Assembly (NCBI GenBank): GCA_963730785.1
Contig: CAVSTF010000010.1
Span: forward strand, 806,001 to 870,000
DNA length: 64,000 nt
DNA from: Bog-473 sp963730785
GTDB lineage: Bacteria > Actinomycetota > Acidimicrobiia > Acidimicrobiales > RAAP-2
Reading direction: 5' to 3'
A program made the position numbers and the translations under genes. Of this stretch, positions 8,960 through 18,639 are shown one piece after another; the first letter of the stretch is position 1; the number at the start of each line of letters is the position of its first letter. The notes under the pieces are model-generated. The model was not told the DNA's origin, ran no database searches, and was given only the letters and a program-made list of their open reading frames with translations.

Positions 8960-9388
8960 ATGGTTGCCAATGGCCCTTCGTTTCGCCTTCTGCCGCGCCT
9001 CGATGTCTACAATCGCTTCTATTGGACATCCGGTGAAGATGGCGTGCTTCGCTTTCTTCGCTGCAATGCCTGCCACTTCTTCATGCACCCGCCCGGGCCA
9101 GTCTGTCGACGCTGCCTCTCCAGGGATCTTTCACCTGAACCAGTGAGCGGGCGGGGCACAGTCGAGACGTATTCGGTCAATGTGCAGCAGTGGATTCCTG
9201 GAAGCGACTCCTACATCCTCGCCTGGGTATCGATCGACGAGCAGCCCGACATTCGACTGACCACCAATCTGATCGACATCGATCCGGATGATGTGTTCAT
9301 CGGCATGCCGGTTGAAGTGACATTCGAACAGAACGAAGACGTCTACATCCCGCTCTTTCGGGCCGTGAGCAAGGAGTCGGCACAATGA
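8960..9388 (+). CDS. Zn-ribbon/OB-fold DUF35 protein (ChsH2-C/acyl-CoA-binding partner type)
   Basis: A 142-residue two-domain protein. A rubredoxin-like zinc ribbon has CNAC (residues about 37-40) and CRRC (about 52-55). A C-terminal OB fold follows (from RGTVETYSVN). DUF35 proteins partner with thiolase-fold enzymes; in mycobacterial cholesterol catabolism the DUF35 domain of ChsH2 is required for folding and activity of the aldolase Ltp2. The stop overlaps the ATG of the thiolase-like gene (ATGA), so they are translated together, supporting the same partnership. A palindromic operator and a -10 box lie immediately upstream, and the start looks leaderless. Confidence 0.87.
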   Translation: MVANGPSFRLLPRLDVYNRFYWTSGEDGVLRFLRCNACHFFMHPPGPVCRRCLSRDLSPEPVSGRGTVETYSVNVQQWIPGSDSYILAWVSIDEQPDIRLTTNLIDIDPDDVFIGMPVEVTFEQNEDVYIPLFRAVSKESAQ

Positions 9389-10617
9389 GCCCCGCCCTGA
9401 GCGAAGAACCGATGGAACGACGCGCCATCATCTCGGGCATTGGACAATCGGCCGTTGGCCGTCGTCTGGGCCGCGACGAGCTCGATCTGACGGTGGAAGC
9501 CAGCGTGGCGGCCATCGCCGACGCCGGCCTCACCCGAGACGACATAGATGGCATCTCCACCTATCCGGGAATGGGGGCCGGTACTCCCGGCTTCGGTGGT
9601 CCGCCCACCCCGGATGTGCAGGACGCCATGGGCCTCAAGCTCAACTGGCACGACGGCGGCGGCGAAGGTGCCGGCCAAATGAGAGCCGTCATTTCGGCCA
9701 GCCTGGCCGTGGCGGCTGGCCTGGCCAAGAACGTGCTCGTCTATCGCACGGTCACCGAAAGCACTGCCCAGGGCGAAGGCGGTCGTCAAGGCATCGGGGG
9801 CTCAGGGGGCGGAGGTGGCATCCCTCGGTTCGGCAGCTTCATGCAGTGGTCACTCCCCTTCGGTGCTGTCTCGGCCGCCAACTGGATCGCCATGGTCGGC
9901 CAGAGGCGCATGCACGAATTCGGTCTGACCCGCGAACAACTCGGCCAAATCGCCGTCAACGGGCGCCGCAATGCCGCCCTCAATCCCAAAGCGATCTACA
10001 CCGATCCTCTGAGTCTCGACGACTACTTGGCGGCTCGGATGATCTCCACGCCACTCTGCCTGTACGACTGTGACGCACCGTGTGACGGCTCAACGGCCGT
10101 CATCGTGTCGCATCGAGACTTGGCTGACGACTTGGACCACCCGGCCGTCCACATCAACGCGGTTGGTACGGCACTACGCGGCCGTCCAAGTTGGGATCAA
10201 TACGACGACATGACGTCCATGGCTGCCCTAGATGCTGGGACCTCCATGTGGGAACGGACCGATCTCAAGCCGACCGATGTCGATACAGCCCAGCTCTACG
10301 ACGGGTTCTCTGTGCTGGCGATCGTGTGGCTGGAGGCACTGCAATTCTGCGGGAGAGGCGAGAGTGGTTCCTTCATTGAAGGTGGCCAGAACATCGCCCT
10401 CGACGGAGTCCTGCCCCTCAATACGGCTGGTGGGCAACTCTCCGGGGGTCGATTGCACGGTTTCGGCCTGATTCATGAAGCCTGCGTGCAACTAAGAGGC
10501 GAAGGCGACGCTCGCCAAGTCATTCGTCGCGGTGGCCGCACGCCTGAAGTAGCCGCAGTGGCCAATGGCGGCGGACCGATCGCTGGATCCATGCTGCTCA
10601 CCCGAGGCATCCGCTAA
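9385..10617 (+). CDS. Thiolase-fold lipid-transfer-like protein (probable Ltp2-type aldolase)
   Basis: A 410-residue thiolase-superfamily protein, start RRAIISGIGQSAVGRRLGRD. At the position where thiolases carry the nucleophilic Cys there is DGGGEGAGQMRAV, with no Cys. C-terminal family segments QLYDGFSVLAIVWLEAL, LNTAGGQLSGGR and LHGFGLIHEA are present. Lack of the Cys and the coupled DUF35 gene resemble the Ltp2-ChsH2 retro-aldolase, which releases propionyl-CoA from a steroid side chain, more than a true thiolase. Cytosolic, probably binding a CoA thioester. A Gly-rich insert (GGSGGGGG, near 135) is unusual. The aldolase role is inferred from context; the substrate is unknown. Confidence 0.82.
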   Translation: MSPALSEEPMERRAIISGIGQSAVGRRLGRDELDLTVEASVAAIADAGLTRDDIDGISTYPGMGAGTPGFGGPPTPDVQDAMGLKLNWHDGGGEGAGQMRAVISASLAVAAGLAKNVLVYRTVTESTAQGEGGRQGIGGSGGGGGIPRFGSFMQWSLPFGAVSAANWIAMVGQRRMHEFGLTREQLGQIAVNGRRNAALNPKAIYTDPLSLDDYLAARMISTPLCLYDCDAPCDGSTAVIVSHRDLADDLDHPAVHINAVGTALRGRPSWDQYDDMTSMAALDAGTSMWERTDLKPTDVDTAQLYDGFSVLAIVWLEALQFCGRGESGSFIEGGQNIALDGVLPLNTAGGQLSGGRLHGFGLIHEACVQLRGEGDARQVIRRGGRTPEVAAVANGGGPIAGSMLLTRGIR

Positions 10618-10643
10618 GCCTCCACAAAGTTCAGCGGGACCGC

Positions 10644-10649
10644 TACCAT
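10644..10649 (+). promoter_or_regulatory. Candidate -10 box (TACCAT) for the beta-helix gene
   Basis: TACCAT lies 7 bp before the GTG at 10657 with no ribosome binding site between, the same spacing as other probable leaderless starts here. A short inverted repeat (AGCGG-GA-CCGCT) lies immediately upstream. Confidence 0.35.
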
Positions 10650-10656
10650 CGCCGCA

Positions 10657-12964
10657 GTGAAGCGGCTGGGGGCGGGGAAGATTCTGTTTTGTGTTGCGGG
10701 CGCGACCGCCTTAGCGGGCGGCCCGTGGCTCACTTCGGACGTTGGTGGCGTTCAGTCCGCACCAAAGACAGTGACGCTTATTGGTGCTCCTTTGGGGAGC
10801 GGTTCAGCCTGCACCCAAAGCAAGCCGTGCGCATTGCAGGAAGCTCAGACCAAAGCGCGTCAGCTGAGTGCGAACATGACCTCCAATATTGACGTGTCAC
10901 TGCAAGGCGGCACCTACGACCTCACTCGACCCCTCACTTTTGCTCCTCAGGACTCGGGCACTAACGGCTACACCGTGACCTACTCGGCATCTCCAGGCGC
11001 GCACCCCCATCCTGAGCGGTGGCGTCAGCGTTACTGGATGGCACCTGGTCGATGCCGCTCAGAACATTTGGGCGGCCCCGATTGCCGCCGGCTTCGATAC
11101 TCGCCAGCTCTACGTGAACGGAGTGCGCGTTCCCCGTTCATCCGGTTTGCCTTCCGCCTACTACCTCCAGACCAGTACCGGCTATATCTCTTCGTCTCCC
11201 GTCTTGGCTGGTTGGAAGGACATCACCAACGTGGCGGCCGTTTTCACGGGTGGTAACGGCGCCTGGACCCAACCGTCGTGCAACATCGCCTCAGTCTCCG
11301 GCGACGTCATCACCATGAGCGAGCCCTGTTGGAACAACCTCCATCTGCCCGGTGATGGTCTCCAGGAGGTGTCCTGGATCTACGGACCCCAGGGGGGTTT
11401 TGGCGGGCTTTCTGGCGCCGCCCAGCCCTCGTACTTTGAGAATGCATACGAACTGCTGTCACCAGGACACTGGACCCTCGATACCACGGCCCATGAGATG
11501 TACTACGTGCCTACCGCCGGCCAGAGCATGTCCACCTCATCCTTCCTGACTCCCGTGCTCCAAACCTTGGTCAACGTGCAGGGAACGCTGAGTGATCCCG
11601 TGCACAACTTGGTCCTGTCGGGATTGCAGTTCTCCTATTCCACGTGGACTCAACCTGACACCGTCCAAGGCTTCGCCGAAATGCAGGCCGATTGGACCCT
11701 GACCGGGGACGATGCCAACAACCTGCAGGGCACTTGCCAGTACTCGACTCCCCCAGGGACGTGCGCCTACGCCTCCTGGACTCGCACACCCGGCGCAGTC
11801 GTTCTCTCAGCCACCCACGATGTCACCGTGGAGAATGACGTCTTCACCCACCTTGGCGGAGCCGGTCTCGACGTGGAATACGGCAGTCAGCATGACCTCG
11901 TCCAGGGCAACGACTTCACCGACATTTCCGCCTCGGCGATTCAGCTCGGCAGCACCAACGATCCGCTCCCCGCTGATGTGGGAGCCGACGACCGCGAGAT
12001 CAACTCCTACGACACCATTTCAGACAATTACATCCACAATGTGGCCATTGAGTATCTCGGTGGAGTCGGAATTTGGGAGGGTTACGCTCAGCACTCTTTG
12101 ATTTCGCACAATCAAATCGATGACGTTCCGTACACCGCAATCAGCATCGGTTGGGCCGGCTGGCATGCCAACATCCTGAGTCCCGACTCGGATCCAAACG
12201 TCAACTCATACAACGTCATCTCCGACAACCTCATGTACAACTACATGCAGACGCTGGGCGACGGTGGCGCTATCTACACGAATGGAGGGCAAGCCTCAGG
12301 CTGGGCCGACGAACTCGTCATCAGTGGCAACGTTGCTTACGGCGGAACGAACACTGACTTCAGCCTCTACACCGATACTGGTTCGCAGTACATCAAGCTG
12401 GCCGACAACCTGGTCTACGACCAACCCGTCGATTCATTTGCCTCCGGCGGTTGCCACACCGTCGGCCATATCCGGCTTCTTGACAACTTCTTCTCTCAAC
12501 TCGGTCCGCTCTATCCCTGCGATGCCGTCATTGACGTCGATGCGACCAATGATCAGTTGGTCTGTACTGACCTTGCAGCTGACCAAGCACCCGCCTCTAT
12601 TCTCGCTAACGCCGGTATCGAGCCATCACAACGAAACTTCATCAGCGCCGAGACGCCCACGGTGACGTTGGTCGGCCCCACCGAATTGCCGCTATCGGGC
12701 GGCCCAGTGCTCATCAGCGGGAGCGGCTTTCAGCCGTCTACCCGTGTTTACTTCGGCTCGCAATCGGCACAATCCGTGACGGTGATTTCAGGCAATTATC
12801 TTGTCGCTGTCGCTCCAGCCGGGAGCGGAACCGTGCCCCTTATCGTGACCACTCCTTCAGGGCCGAGTACACAGGCTCCAGGTAATCAACTGACGTACGC
12901 CTCGTCACCAACACCCTGCCTACCGATATTGGGAGGCGGCTTCAGCAGCTCGCTGCTTCCGTAG
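10657..12964 (+). CDS. Exported right-handed parallel beta-helix protein with C-terminal IPT/TIG domain (one frameshift)
   Basis: About 768 residues after removing one extra base in the C-run near 11005. A signal peptide covers the first about 35 residues (KR, then a hydrophobic stretch, then Ala-rich). The mature part starts with a segment common to secreted pectate-lyase-like proteins (SLQGGTYDLTRPLTF). Repeated NNxI/xNxF-type turns such as VENDVFTHLGGAGLDVEYG, VQGNDFTDISASAIQLG and YNVISDNLMYNYMQTLGDGG form a parallel beta-helix. Residues from PTVTLVGPTELPLSGGPVLI onward form an Ig-like IPT/TIG domain. It probably acts outside the cell on polysaccharide or in adhesion; no catalytic residues are assigned. 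It stands alone, followed by the convergent GMC gene. Confidence 0.78.
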
Positions 12965-13010
12965 ATAGTTCGGACTCTCGGCAAGCGAAATGGACGGACG
13001 TGGACCTGAG

Positions 13011-14680
13011 TCAGATGTGTGAAGGCTTGGTATTGGCCAAATGATGAGCCGCCCGAGCCGCCAGCGCGACCAAGGTGAGGGTCGGCCCATACCCAGATGA
13101 CGTAACGAAAACTGACGAGTCTGCGACCACCACGTTGTCCAACGAGTGCACTCTTCCCCATCGGTCTACGACGGACGTCGCCGGGTCGTCGCCCATTCGG
13201 GCAGTGCCAATCACGTGACGACTTTCGGGAATAGGAGTCGCTTCGATACCGTGGTACGAGACACCCGGACGACGACGTATGGATCGTCCAATCCGAACCC
13301 ATCTCCTCCAGGACACCCTGCAGGATTTTTCCGTGATGCTTTGATGCCGCTAACTCGTGGTGTCCCGGTTTATACGTAATTCGGGCCACCGGTAATCCGC
13401 GGGCGTCTCGAATCGATGGACTCAGATCGACAGTATTGGTGGAATAGGCCAGGTCCTCACCCTGCATGATGAAGGCCCACATGTGTTGTCCCAGATTTGA
13501 TGCCTTCATGGCCTGGGCATGAAGTGGACCCCACGGAGTGTGGAGTGCCTCCATCGTCAGATGGCCGCCTCCGGAGTGTTCGACCAGTCCACCCCGGATC
13601 CAGGGCAATCCATCTTCCGCCGCGGCGGCTCTGGAGGCGTCGTCCTGCACCATGGCGTCATCATGTACGTGCGTTACGGAACGACCGATGTGAGGATGCA
13701 AGCTGAGGTGTTCGAAGTGCCCGACCACAATCGTCTGGAAGTGCACCATCAGGTGACGACCCAGAGCCGGATGATCAAGACCTGACATAAGCAGAAGGCG
13801 TGGGGTTTCGATGGCGCCGCCGGCCACAATGATGAGCTTGGCGTCCATAGAGCGTTCCACTCCATCCGGTCCGATGTAGTCAATGCCGGTGGCGCGTCGG
13901 CCCTCAATGCGAATCCGCGTCACGCAGGTCTCGGCCATGCAGCTCTGCTCGCCCGGTGGCAAACGTCTTGGTCAGGAGGGCAACCGGATCACCCTTGGCA
14001 TGGATCGGGCAACCAAAGAAAGCGCAGAAGCCGCAGTTGTTGCAGCCGGGACGCCCGTCGTACGGCACGCTGTTGGCCGCCGTCGGAGCCTCATAGGGAT
14101 GGAGTCCCCGCTTCTCGGCCGCAGCCGAAGACAACACCGCTCCGTACATCGGCGCACCCGGAGGCATCGGATAGGGGCCTGACCGCCGGAGCGGCAAACG
14201 GATTGGCGCCGGCTCGTCCGGCGACACCGATGGCTCGTTCCACCTCGGCGTAATAGGGCTCAAGTTCGTCGTAATCGAGCGGCCAATCGTCAACATGGGC
14301 ATTCTCTTGCGGCCCGTAGTCGAGAGCAGTCGAAAGTCCTCTTCGCGAAAGCGAGGCACCTTTCCGTCAGCGTGCACTCCCCCGCCACCGACGGTCGTGG
14401 GAATGGAATTCACCTCACCCACATGCGTGTGCTCGCCCTCCTCTTCGGATCGCCGGAAGGCCCGCGGTTCGGTGAGCGGGTCGGGTCCAAGGAAGTGGCG
14501 AGACATGAACTTGATCTCGTCGTTGGAGTAGTCGGCCGACGGCTTGGTCAGGTCGTTGGGATCCAGGAGGTGGTTGCGACCCTTCTCAATGATCAGCACC
14601 GACCAGCCGGCTCGGGTGAGCACCTCGGCCGCGGTGGATCCACCGGGCCCCGAGCCGATGATGATGGCGTCGGGCGTCAT
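13011..14680 (-). CDS. GMC-family FAD-dependent oxidoreductase (about four frameshifts)
   Basis: About 555 residues after repair. The N-terminus AIIIGSGPGGSTAAEVL is the FAD dinucleotide fold. PGCNNCGFCAFFGCP is a Cys-rich motif of the choline/gluconate dehydrogenase-like branch. KLIIVAGGAIETPRLLL is a GMC signature, and the C-terminal domain has RHVIGTARMGDDP and a final VVADSSVFVTSSGYGPTLT. Such enzymes oxidise alcohols, with electrons passed to an acceptor subunit. Frames change near 13300, 13950 and 14195 (extra base) and 14330 (missing C in GGCCCG). ATG at 14680 overlaps the stop of the small-subunit gene (ATGA), so both form one complex. It could be a pseudogene, but the integral repaired length argues for sequence errors. 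Confidence 0.8.
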
Positions 14681-15244
14681 GGTTGGGATACCTGGGCGTC
14701 GGTGAAGCCCCGCGGTTGCACGTCGCCTTCTCTTCCGATGTAGTCCCAGCCGACGCCGTTGCGATTTCCGCCGTATTCGGGGGCGCCGTACATGCCCTCG
14801 CAGCAGTGCTCCCAGAGCAGTTCCCGGAACTCGTTCGCTCGGCTCGCAGCCGGCGTCGCTGCTCGGAACCGTCGACCTCGGCAGAAATCGTCGCCCAAGG
14901 GCGGCCAGTCCGGTCCGGTAGCGCTCCTGGAGCCCGACCACCGGTCCGTTGAACTCACGTTCGGGGACGCCCTGGGAACCCTCGATCCGCATGCGCCAGG
15001 CCAGTTCGTCCAGTCGGCTCAGGCGGTGGAAGGTGGCGAACCTGGCGTCGCCCCCCATGCGTCCTGAGGTCGGCCCTCCGGCCCAGATCCGGGGCGGATC
15101 GAAGGAGAAGGCTCCCAGCAGGATGTCGATGTAGTCGGCCACCCCGGCTTCTTCGGCGCCGGGAGCGCCCTGGTCAGAGGGCATCATCTGGGCACAGGCC
15201 GCCTCGAGGATGGCATATTCCTGATCGCTCAACCACACCGGCAC
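14677..15244 (-). CDS. Gluconate 2-dehydrogenase subunit 3 family protein (one frameshift)
   Basis: About 188 residues after deleting one extra base near 14890. VWLSDQEYAILEAACAQMMP is the conserved start of the family. The C-terminal part FRELLWEHCCEGMYGAPEYG and GWDYIGREG is equally typical. These small subunits associate with GMC flavoproteins and are often exported by Tat; no twin-Arg signal is seen here. The start is ambiguous: GTG at 15244 (chosen) or 15238, or TTG at 15262. It is translationally coupled to the GMC gene. A weak copy of the TGAC-N6-GTCA palindrome (15267-15280) lies just upstream. Confidence 0.75.
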
Positions 15245-15266
15245 TGGGCAGAACGTACCCAATTGC

Positions 15267-15280
15267 TGACGCTCATGTCA
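15267..15280. promoter_or_regulatory. TGAC-N6-GTCA site (site 2, weak) between the GMC operon and hydantoinase gene
   Basis: TGACGCTCATGTCA keeps the TGAC and GTCA ends and spacing of the other sites but has a poor centre. It lies between divergent genes starting at 15244 and 15338. Confidence 0.4.
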
Positions 15281-15337
15281 GGTTAGGATTCGGCCTCGTC
15301 GTCGCCCCAGGTCGGGCAGCTGGCCGGAAGGAAGAGC

Positions 15338-17426
15338 ATGTCGCAGGGTGGGTACCGGGTTGGGGTGGACGTGGGCGGCACCTTCACCGACCTCATCTGC
15401 ATCACCCCCGAGGGCGAGGTGGTGCTGGACAAGACGCCCGACCACCCCGCCCGACCAGTCCGAGGGCGTGCTGACCGGCATGAGCCAGCTGGCCACCGCA
15501 TTTCGGGCATCGACACTGAGGCCTTCTGCTCAGCTCTGGAGGCCTTCGTCCACGGCACCACGACGGCCGACAACACCATGATCGAGATGAGCGGTGCCGC
15601 CACCGGCATGCTGGCCACCGAGGGCCACCGGGACGAGATCGAGCTCCGCCGGGACCACAAAGAGAACATCTGGGACCCGGCCGCTCCCCCGCCCGAGCCC
15701 ATCGCCCGCCGGCGGAGCCCGCATCGCCATTCCCGAGCGGTGTGACTTCGAGGGCAACGTCGTCCTGCCGCTCGATGAGGACGGCCGTTCGGCGGGGCGT
15801 GCAGCGTCTGCGGAAGCTGGGCGTCGAATCGATCGCCGTCTGCTTCCTCTTCAGCTTCGTGAATCCCGGACCACGAGCGCCGTGCCCGCGAACTGATCCT
15901 CGAAGAGTTCCCCGAAGTGCGCGCACATCTCGCTCTCCCATGAGGTGCTGCCCCGGGCTCCGGAGTTCGAGCGGGCATCGACCACACTGGTCAACGCCTA
16001 CGTCGCCCCAAAGATCTCGGCCTACGTCGAACGTCTGGTGGAGCAACTGCGCCAGTCTGGCTTCGACGGGCAGGTCGTGCTCATGCAGTCCAGCGGTGGC
16101 GTGATGCCCCCGCAGTCGGTCAACAAGCGGGCCGTCTCCTTGCTCGGCTCGGGCCCGACCGGCGGCGTCATGGCGGCGGCCATCGCGGCCGGTCGCAGCG
16201 GGGTGCACGACTTCGTGGCCGCCGACATGGGCGGCACCTCCTACGACGTCTGCCTGGTGCAGAACGGCCAGCCAGCCGTGGCGACCGACTGGAACTGGCG
16301 CCACCGCTACTACATCAACCTGCCCATGGTCGACATCCACAGCGTGGGTGCCGGCGGCGGCTCGATCGCCCGCGTGCGTCAGGGTGCGCTGCTGGTCGGG
16401 CCCGATTCGGCCGGCTCGTATCCCGGGCCGGTCTGTTACAGCCGGGGTGGCGAGCTGGCCACGGTGACCGACAGCGACGCCGTGCTCGGGTACCTGCCCA
16501 CCAAGGGCTTCGCCGGTGGGCGCATGGAGCTCGACGTGGATGCCGGCCCGGGCGGCCATCGCCCGCGATGTGGCAGAGCCTCTTGGGCTCAGCGTCGACG
16601 AAGCCGCCTGGGCCATCCAACGCATCGTCAACGCCAACATGGCCAACGCCGTGCGCAAGGTGCTCTCCCAACACGGGGCCGACCCCCGCACGACTCTCGC
16701 TCATCGCCTATGGCGGTGGGGGCGCGGTGCACGCGTGGGCCCAGGCTCGCGAACTCGGCATGGACCGGGTGCTGGTGCCGAAGGCCTCGCCGGCCTTCTC
16801 GGCTCTGGGCCTGCTGGTCTCGGACTACGTGGTCGACCTCATGCGGGCCTATGTGGTCAAGCTGTCCGACATCGACCTGAGCCGGGTGCGCGAACTGGCC
16901 GCCGAACTGCGCACGGAGGCCGAGGCCGAGTTGGCCCCGGCCCGATCTGGGTGAGGGCACGGTCGAAGCCGACCTGTTCGCGCAGATGTGTTACCACGGG
17001 CAGAACTTCGACATGTCGGTGCCGCTGCCCGAGGGCGAGTCGCTCTCCGAGGATCACCTTTTGGACCTGGCCGACCGCTTCCACCGCCAACACGAGGCCA
17101 CCCGAGGCTTCGCCTTCCCGAACCAGCAGCCATTGGTGCGGGGCATCCGGCTGCGTGACATCGGGGCGCCACGCCCAAGCCGCCGGTGCTGGCCAAGATG
17201 GGCACGATCACCGACGCCAGCGAGGCCCGAACCGGTTCACGTCCGGTCCATTTCGGCGAGGGCTTCTCCGACGTCACCACCTACAACGGCGCGTCGCTAG
17301 GTGCCGGTGCCGTAGTGGAAGGGCCCGGCACTGATCGAGGAACCCTTCACCGTGGTGGTGCTGGCTCCCGGTGACGTGGCCCGGTTGGACGAGCACGGCA
17401 ACTACGACATCACCATCGCTTCCTGA
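15338..17426 (+). CDS. Hydantoinase/oxoprolinase subunit A-like protein, heavily frameshifted
   Basis: About 693 residues after repair. It starts GYRVGVDVGGTFTDLICITP, the actin-like ATPase N-terminus of HyuA / acetone carboxylase beta-like proteins. ALEAFVHGTTTADNTMIE, MQSSGGVMPPQSV, GPTGGVMAAA, ADMGGTSYDVCLV, AYGGGGAVHAWAQARELG and CYHGQNFDM follow in family order. These enzymes use ATP to open or carboxylate cyclic amides or ketones, usually with a HyuB partner, which is absent nearby. Frames change about eleven times (nine insertions, two deletions), the most in the window. ATG 15338 has GGAAGGAAG before it. It may be a genuine pseudogene, but the sum of changes restores a stop-free frame of normal length. 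Confidence 0.72.
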
Positions 17427-17434
17427 AGCCAGGG

Positions 17435-18578
17435 CTACCGAGGCATCTGCAAGATGCGGCCGGCGATGATGTCCCGCTGAATCTCTGACGTGCCGCCGGC
17501 GATGCTGGCGGCTTGGCTCCAGAGCCACTGGCGGGCCCATCGACCTGAGAGTGCCGACGACGGATCGCGCCCGGTTACCAGCATTCCAGTTTCGGAGAGA
17601 TGCTGCGTCATGGTGGTCCACATGAGCTTGACCCAGCTCGATTCGGGTCCAGGCTCCTCACCCCGCCCCAGGCGGGTCAAGGTGCGCAGGTTGTGCAGTC
17701 GGAGCACGCCGAGGTCGATGTAGGACTGCGCCAGCGCGTCGGCGACGATGGGGTCGTCGAGGGCGCCGTTGTGTGCGGCTTCTTCGTAAAGGCGGGCCAG
17801 GTACGTCTCATGCACGACCTGCTCTTTGAATGGGAAGTTGGTGCCGCGCTCATGAGCCAATGTTGAGCCGGCGACGGTCCAGCCCTTGACCCTCGATGCC
17901 GACCAGGTGTTCCGACGGCACAAAGACGTCGGTCAGGAAGACCTCGTTGAACTCGGCGTCGCCGGTCATCTGCACCAGCGGGCGAATGTCGACGCCCGGA
18001 TCGGACATGTCGACGATGAGCGCGGTGATGCCCTGCTGGCGCACCTTGGTATCGCCGTCGGTACGGGCCAGGCACAGTCCCCAAGTGGCGAACTGGGCAT
18101 AGGAAGTCCAGACCTTGCGGCCAGTCACTCGATAGCCGCCCTCGACAGGAACGGCCTTGGTCGAGAGTGAGGCCAAGTCGCTCCCGGCGTCAGGTTCGCT
18201 GAACAGCTGGCACCAAATCTCCTCGGCCGAGAGGATTTTCGGCAGGAACCGGTTGCGCTGTTCGTCGGTCCCGTGGGCCAGCAACGTCGGGCCGACCAGG
18301 TTGATGCCCACCCGGTTGACCGGCTGGGGAGATTGCGAGCGGGCGTATTCAGTTTGATAGAGCGCCACCTGGACTGGCGTGGCGCTGCGGCCCCCGTACT
18401 GGCTGGGCCAGTGCACACCGACCCAACGATCGGCGGCCAAGGTGGCCTGCCATTGGCGTCCCCAGGCCACCTCATCGGCCAGGTCGGCGAAGGCCGGCGG
18501 CTCATGCGGGTGCTCGGCCAGCCACTCCCGGAACGAGGTGGCGAAGCCCTCGTCCTCGGGCTTGAGCGCTAGATCCAC
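17435..18578 (-). CDS. Acyl-CoA dehydrogenase (one frameshift)
   Basis: About 380 residues after removing one extra G near 17877. Flavin-dependent alpha,beta-dehydrogenation of acyl-CoA. WCQLFSEPDAGSDLASLST is the ACAD signature around residue 140, GRKVWTSYAQFATWGLCLAR the FAD/substrate segment and IAGGTSEIQRDIIAGRIL the C-terminal FAD-binding tail. GTG at 18578 starts MDLALKPEDEGF as is usual. It is very similar in its signature regions to the ACAD at 23799. It is divergent from an acyl-CoA ligase, with a TGAC-N6-GTCA palindrome between them, and convergent with the hydantoinase-like gene. Confidence 0.87.
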
Positions 18579-18592
18579 GTCGAAATGTTCCC

Positions 18593-18606
18593 TGACATCG
18601 CTGTCA
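18593..18606. promoter_or_regulatory. TGAC-N6-GTCA operator (site 3)
   Basis: TGACATCGCTGTCA sits between the divergent ACAD (start 18578) and acyl-CoA ligase (start 18640). Its right half lies at the -35 position (17 bp spacing) relative to TATGGT at 18626-18631. Confidence 0.5.
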
Positions 18607-18625
18607 CGTTACTTGGGCGTCGAAG

Positions 18626-18631
18626 TATGGT
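18626..18631 (+). promoter_or_regulatory. Candidate -10 box (TATGGT) for the acyl-CoA ligase
   Basis: TATGGT ends 8 bp before the GTG at 18640; no ribosome binding site lies between, so the mRNA is probably leaderless. Confidence 0.4.
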
Positions 18632-18639
18632 GCCCCTCT

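Noticed and set aside
15402..16691. Long minus-strand frame of about 429 codons opposite the hydantoinase-like gene
   Set aside because: It stays open only because the plus-strand gene is GC-rich; it has no family motif, while the plus strand carries all HyuA motifs.
15338..17426. Programmed frameshifting as the reason for the many shifts
   Set aside because: Eleven shifts of both signs without slippery heptamers or a common context, and shifts in unrelated genes, argue for sequence error or decay.
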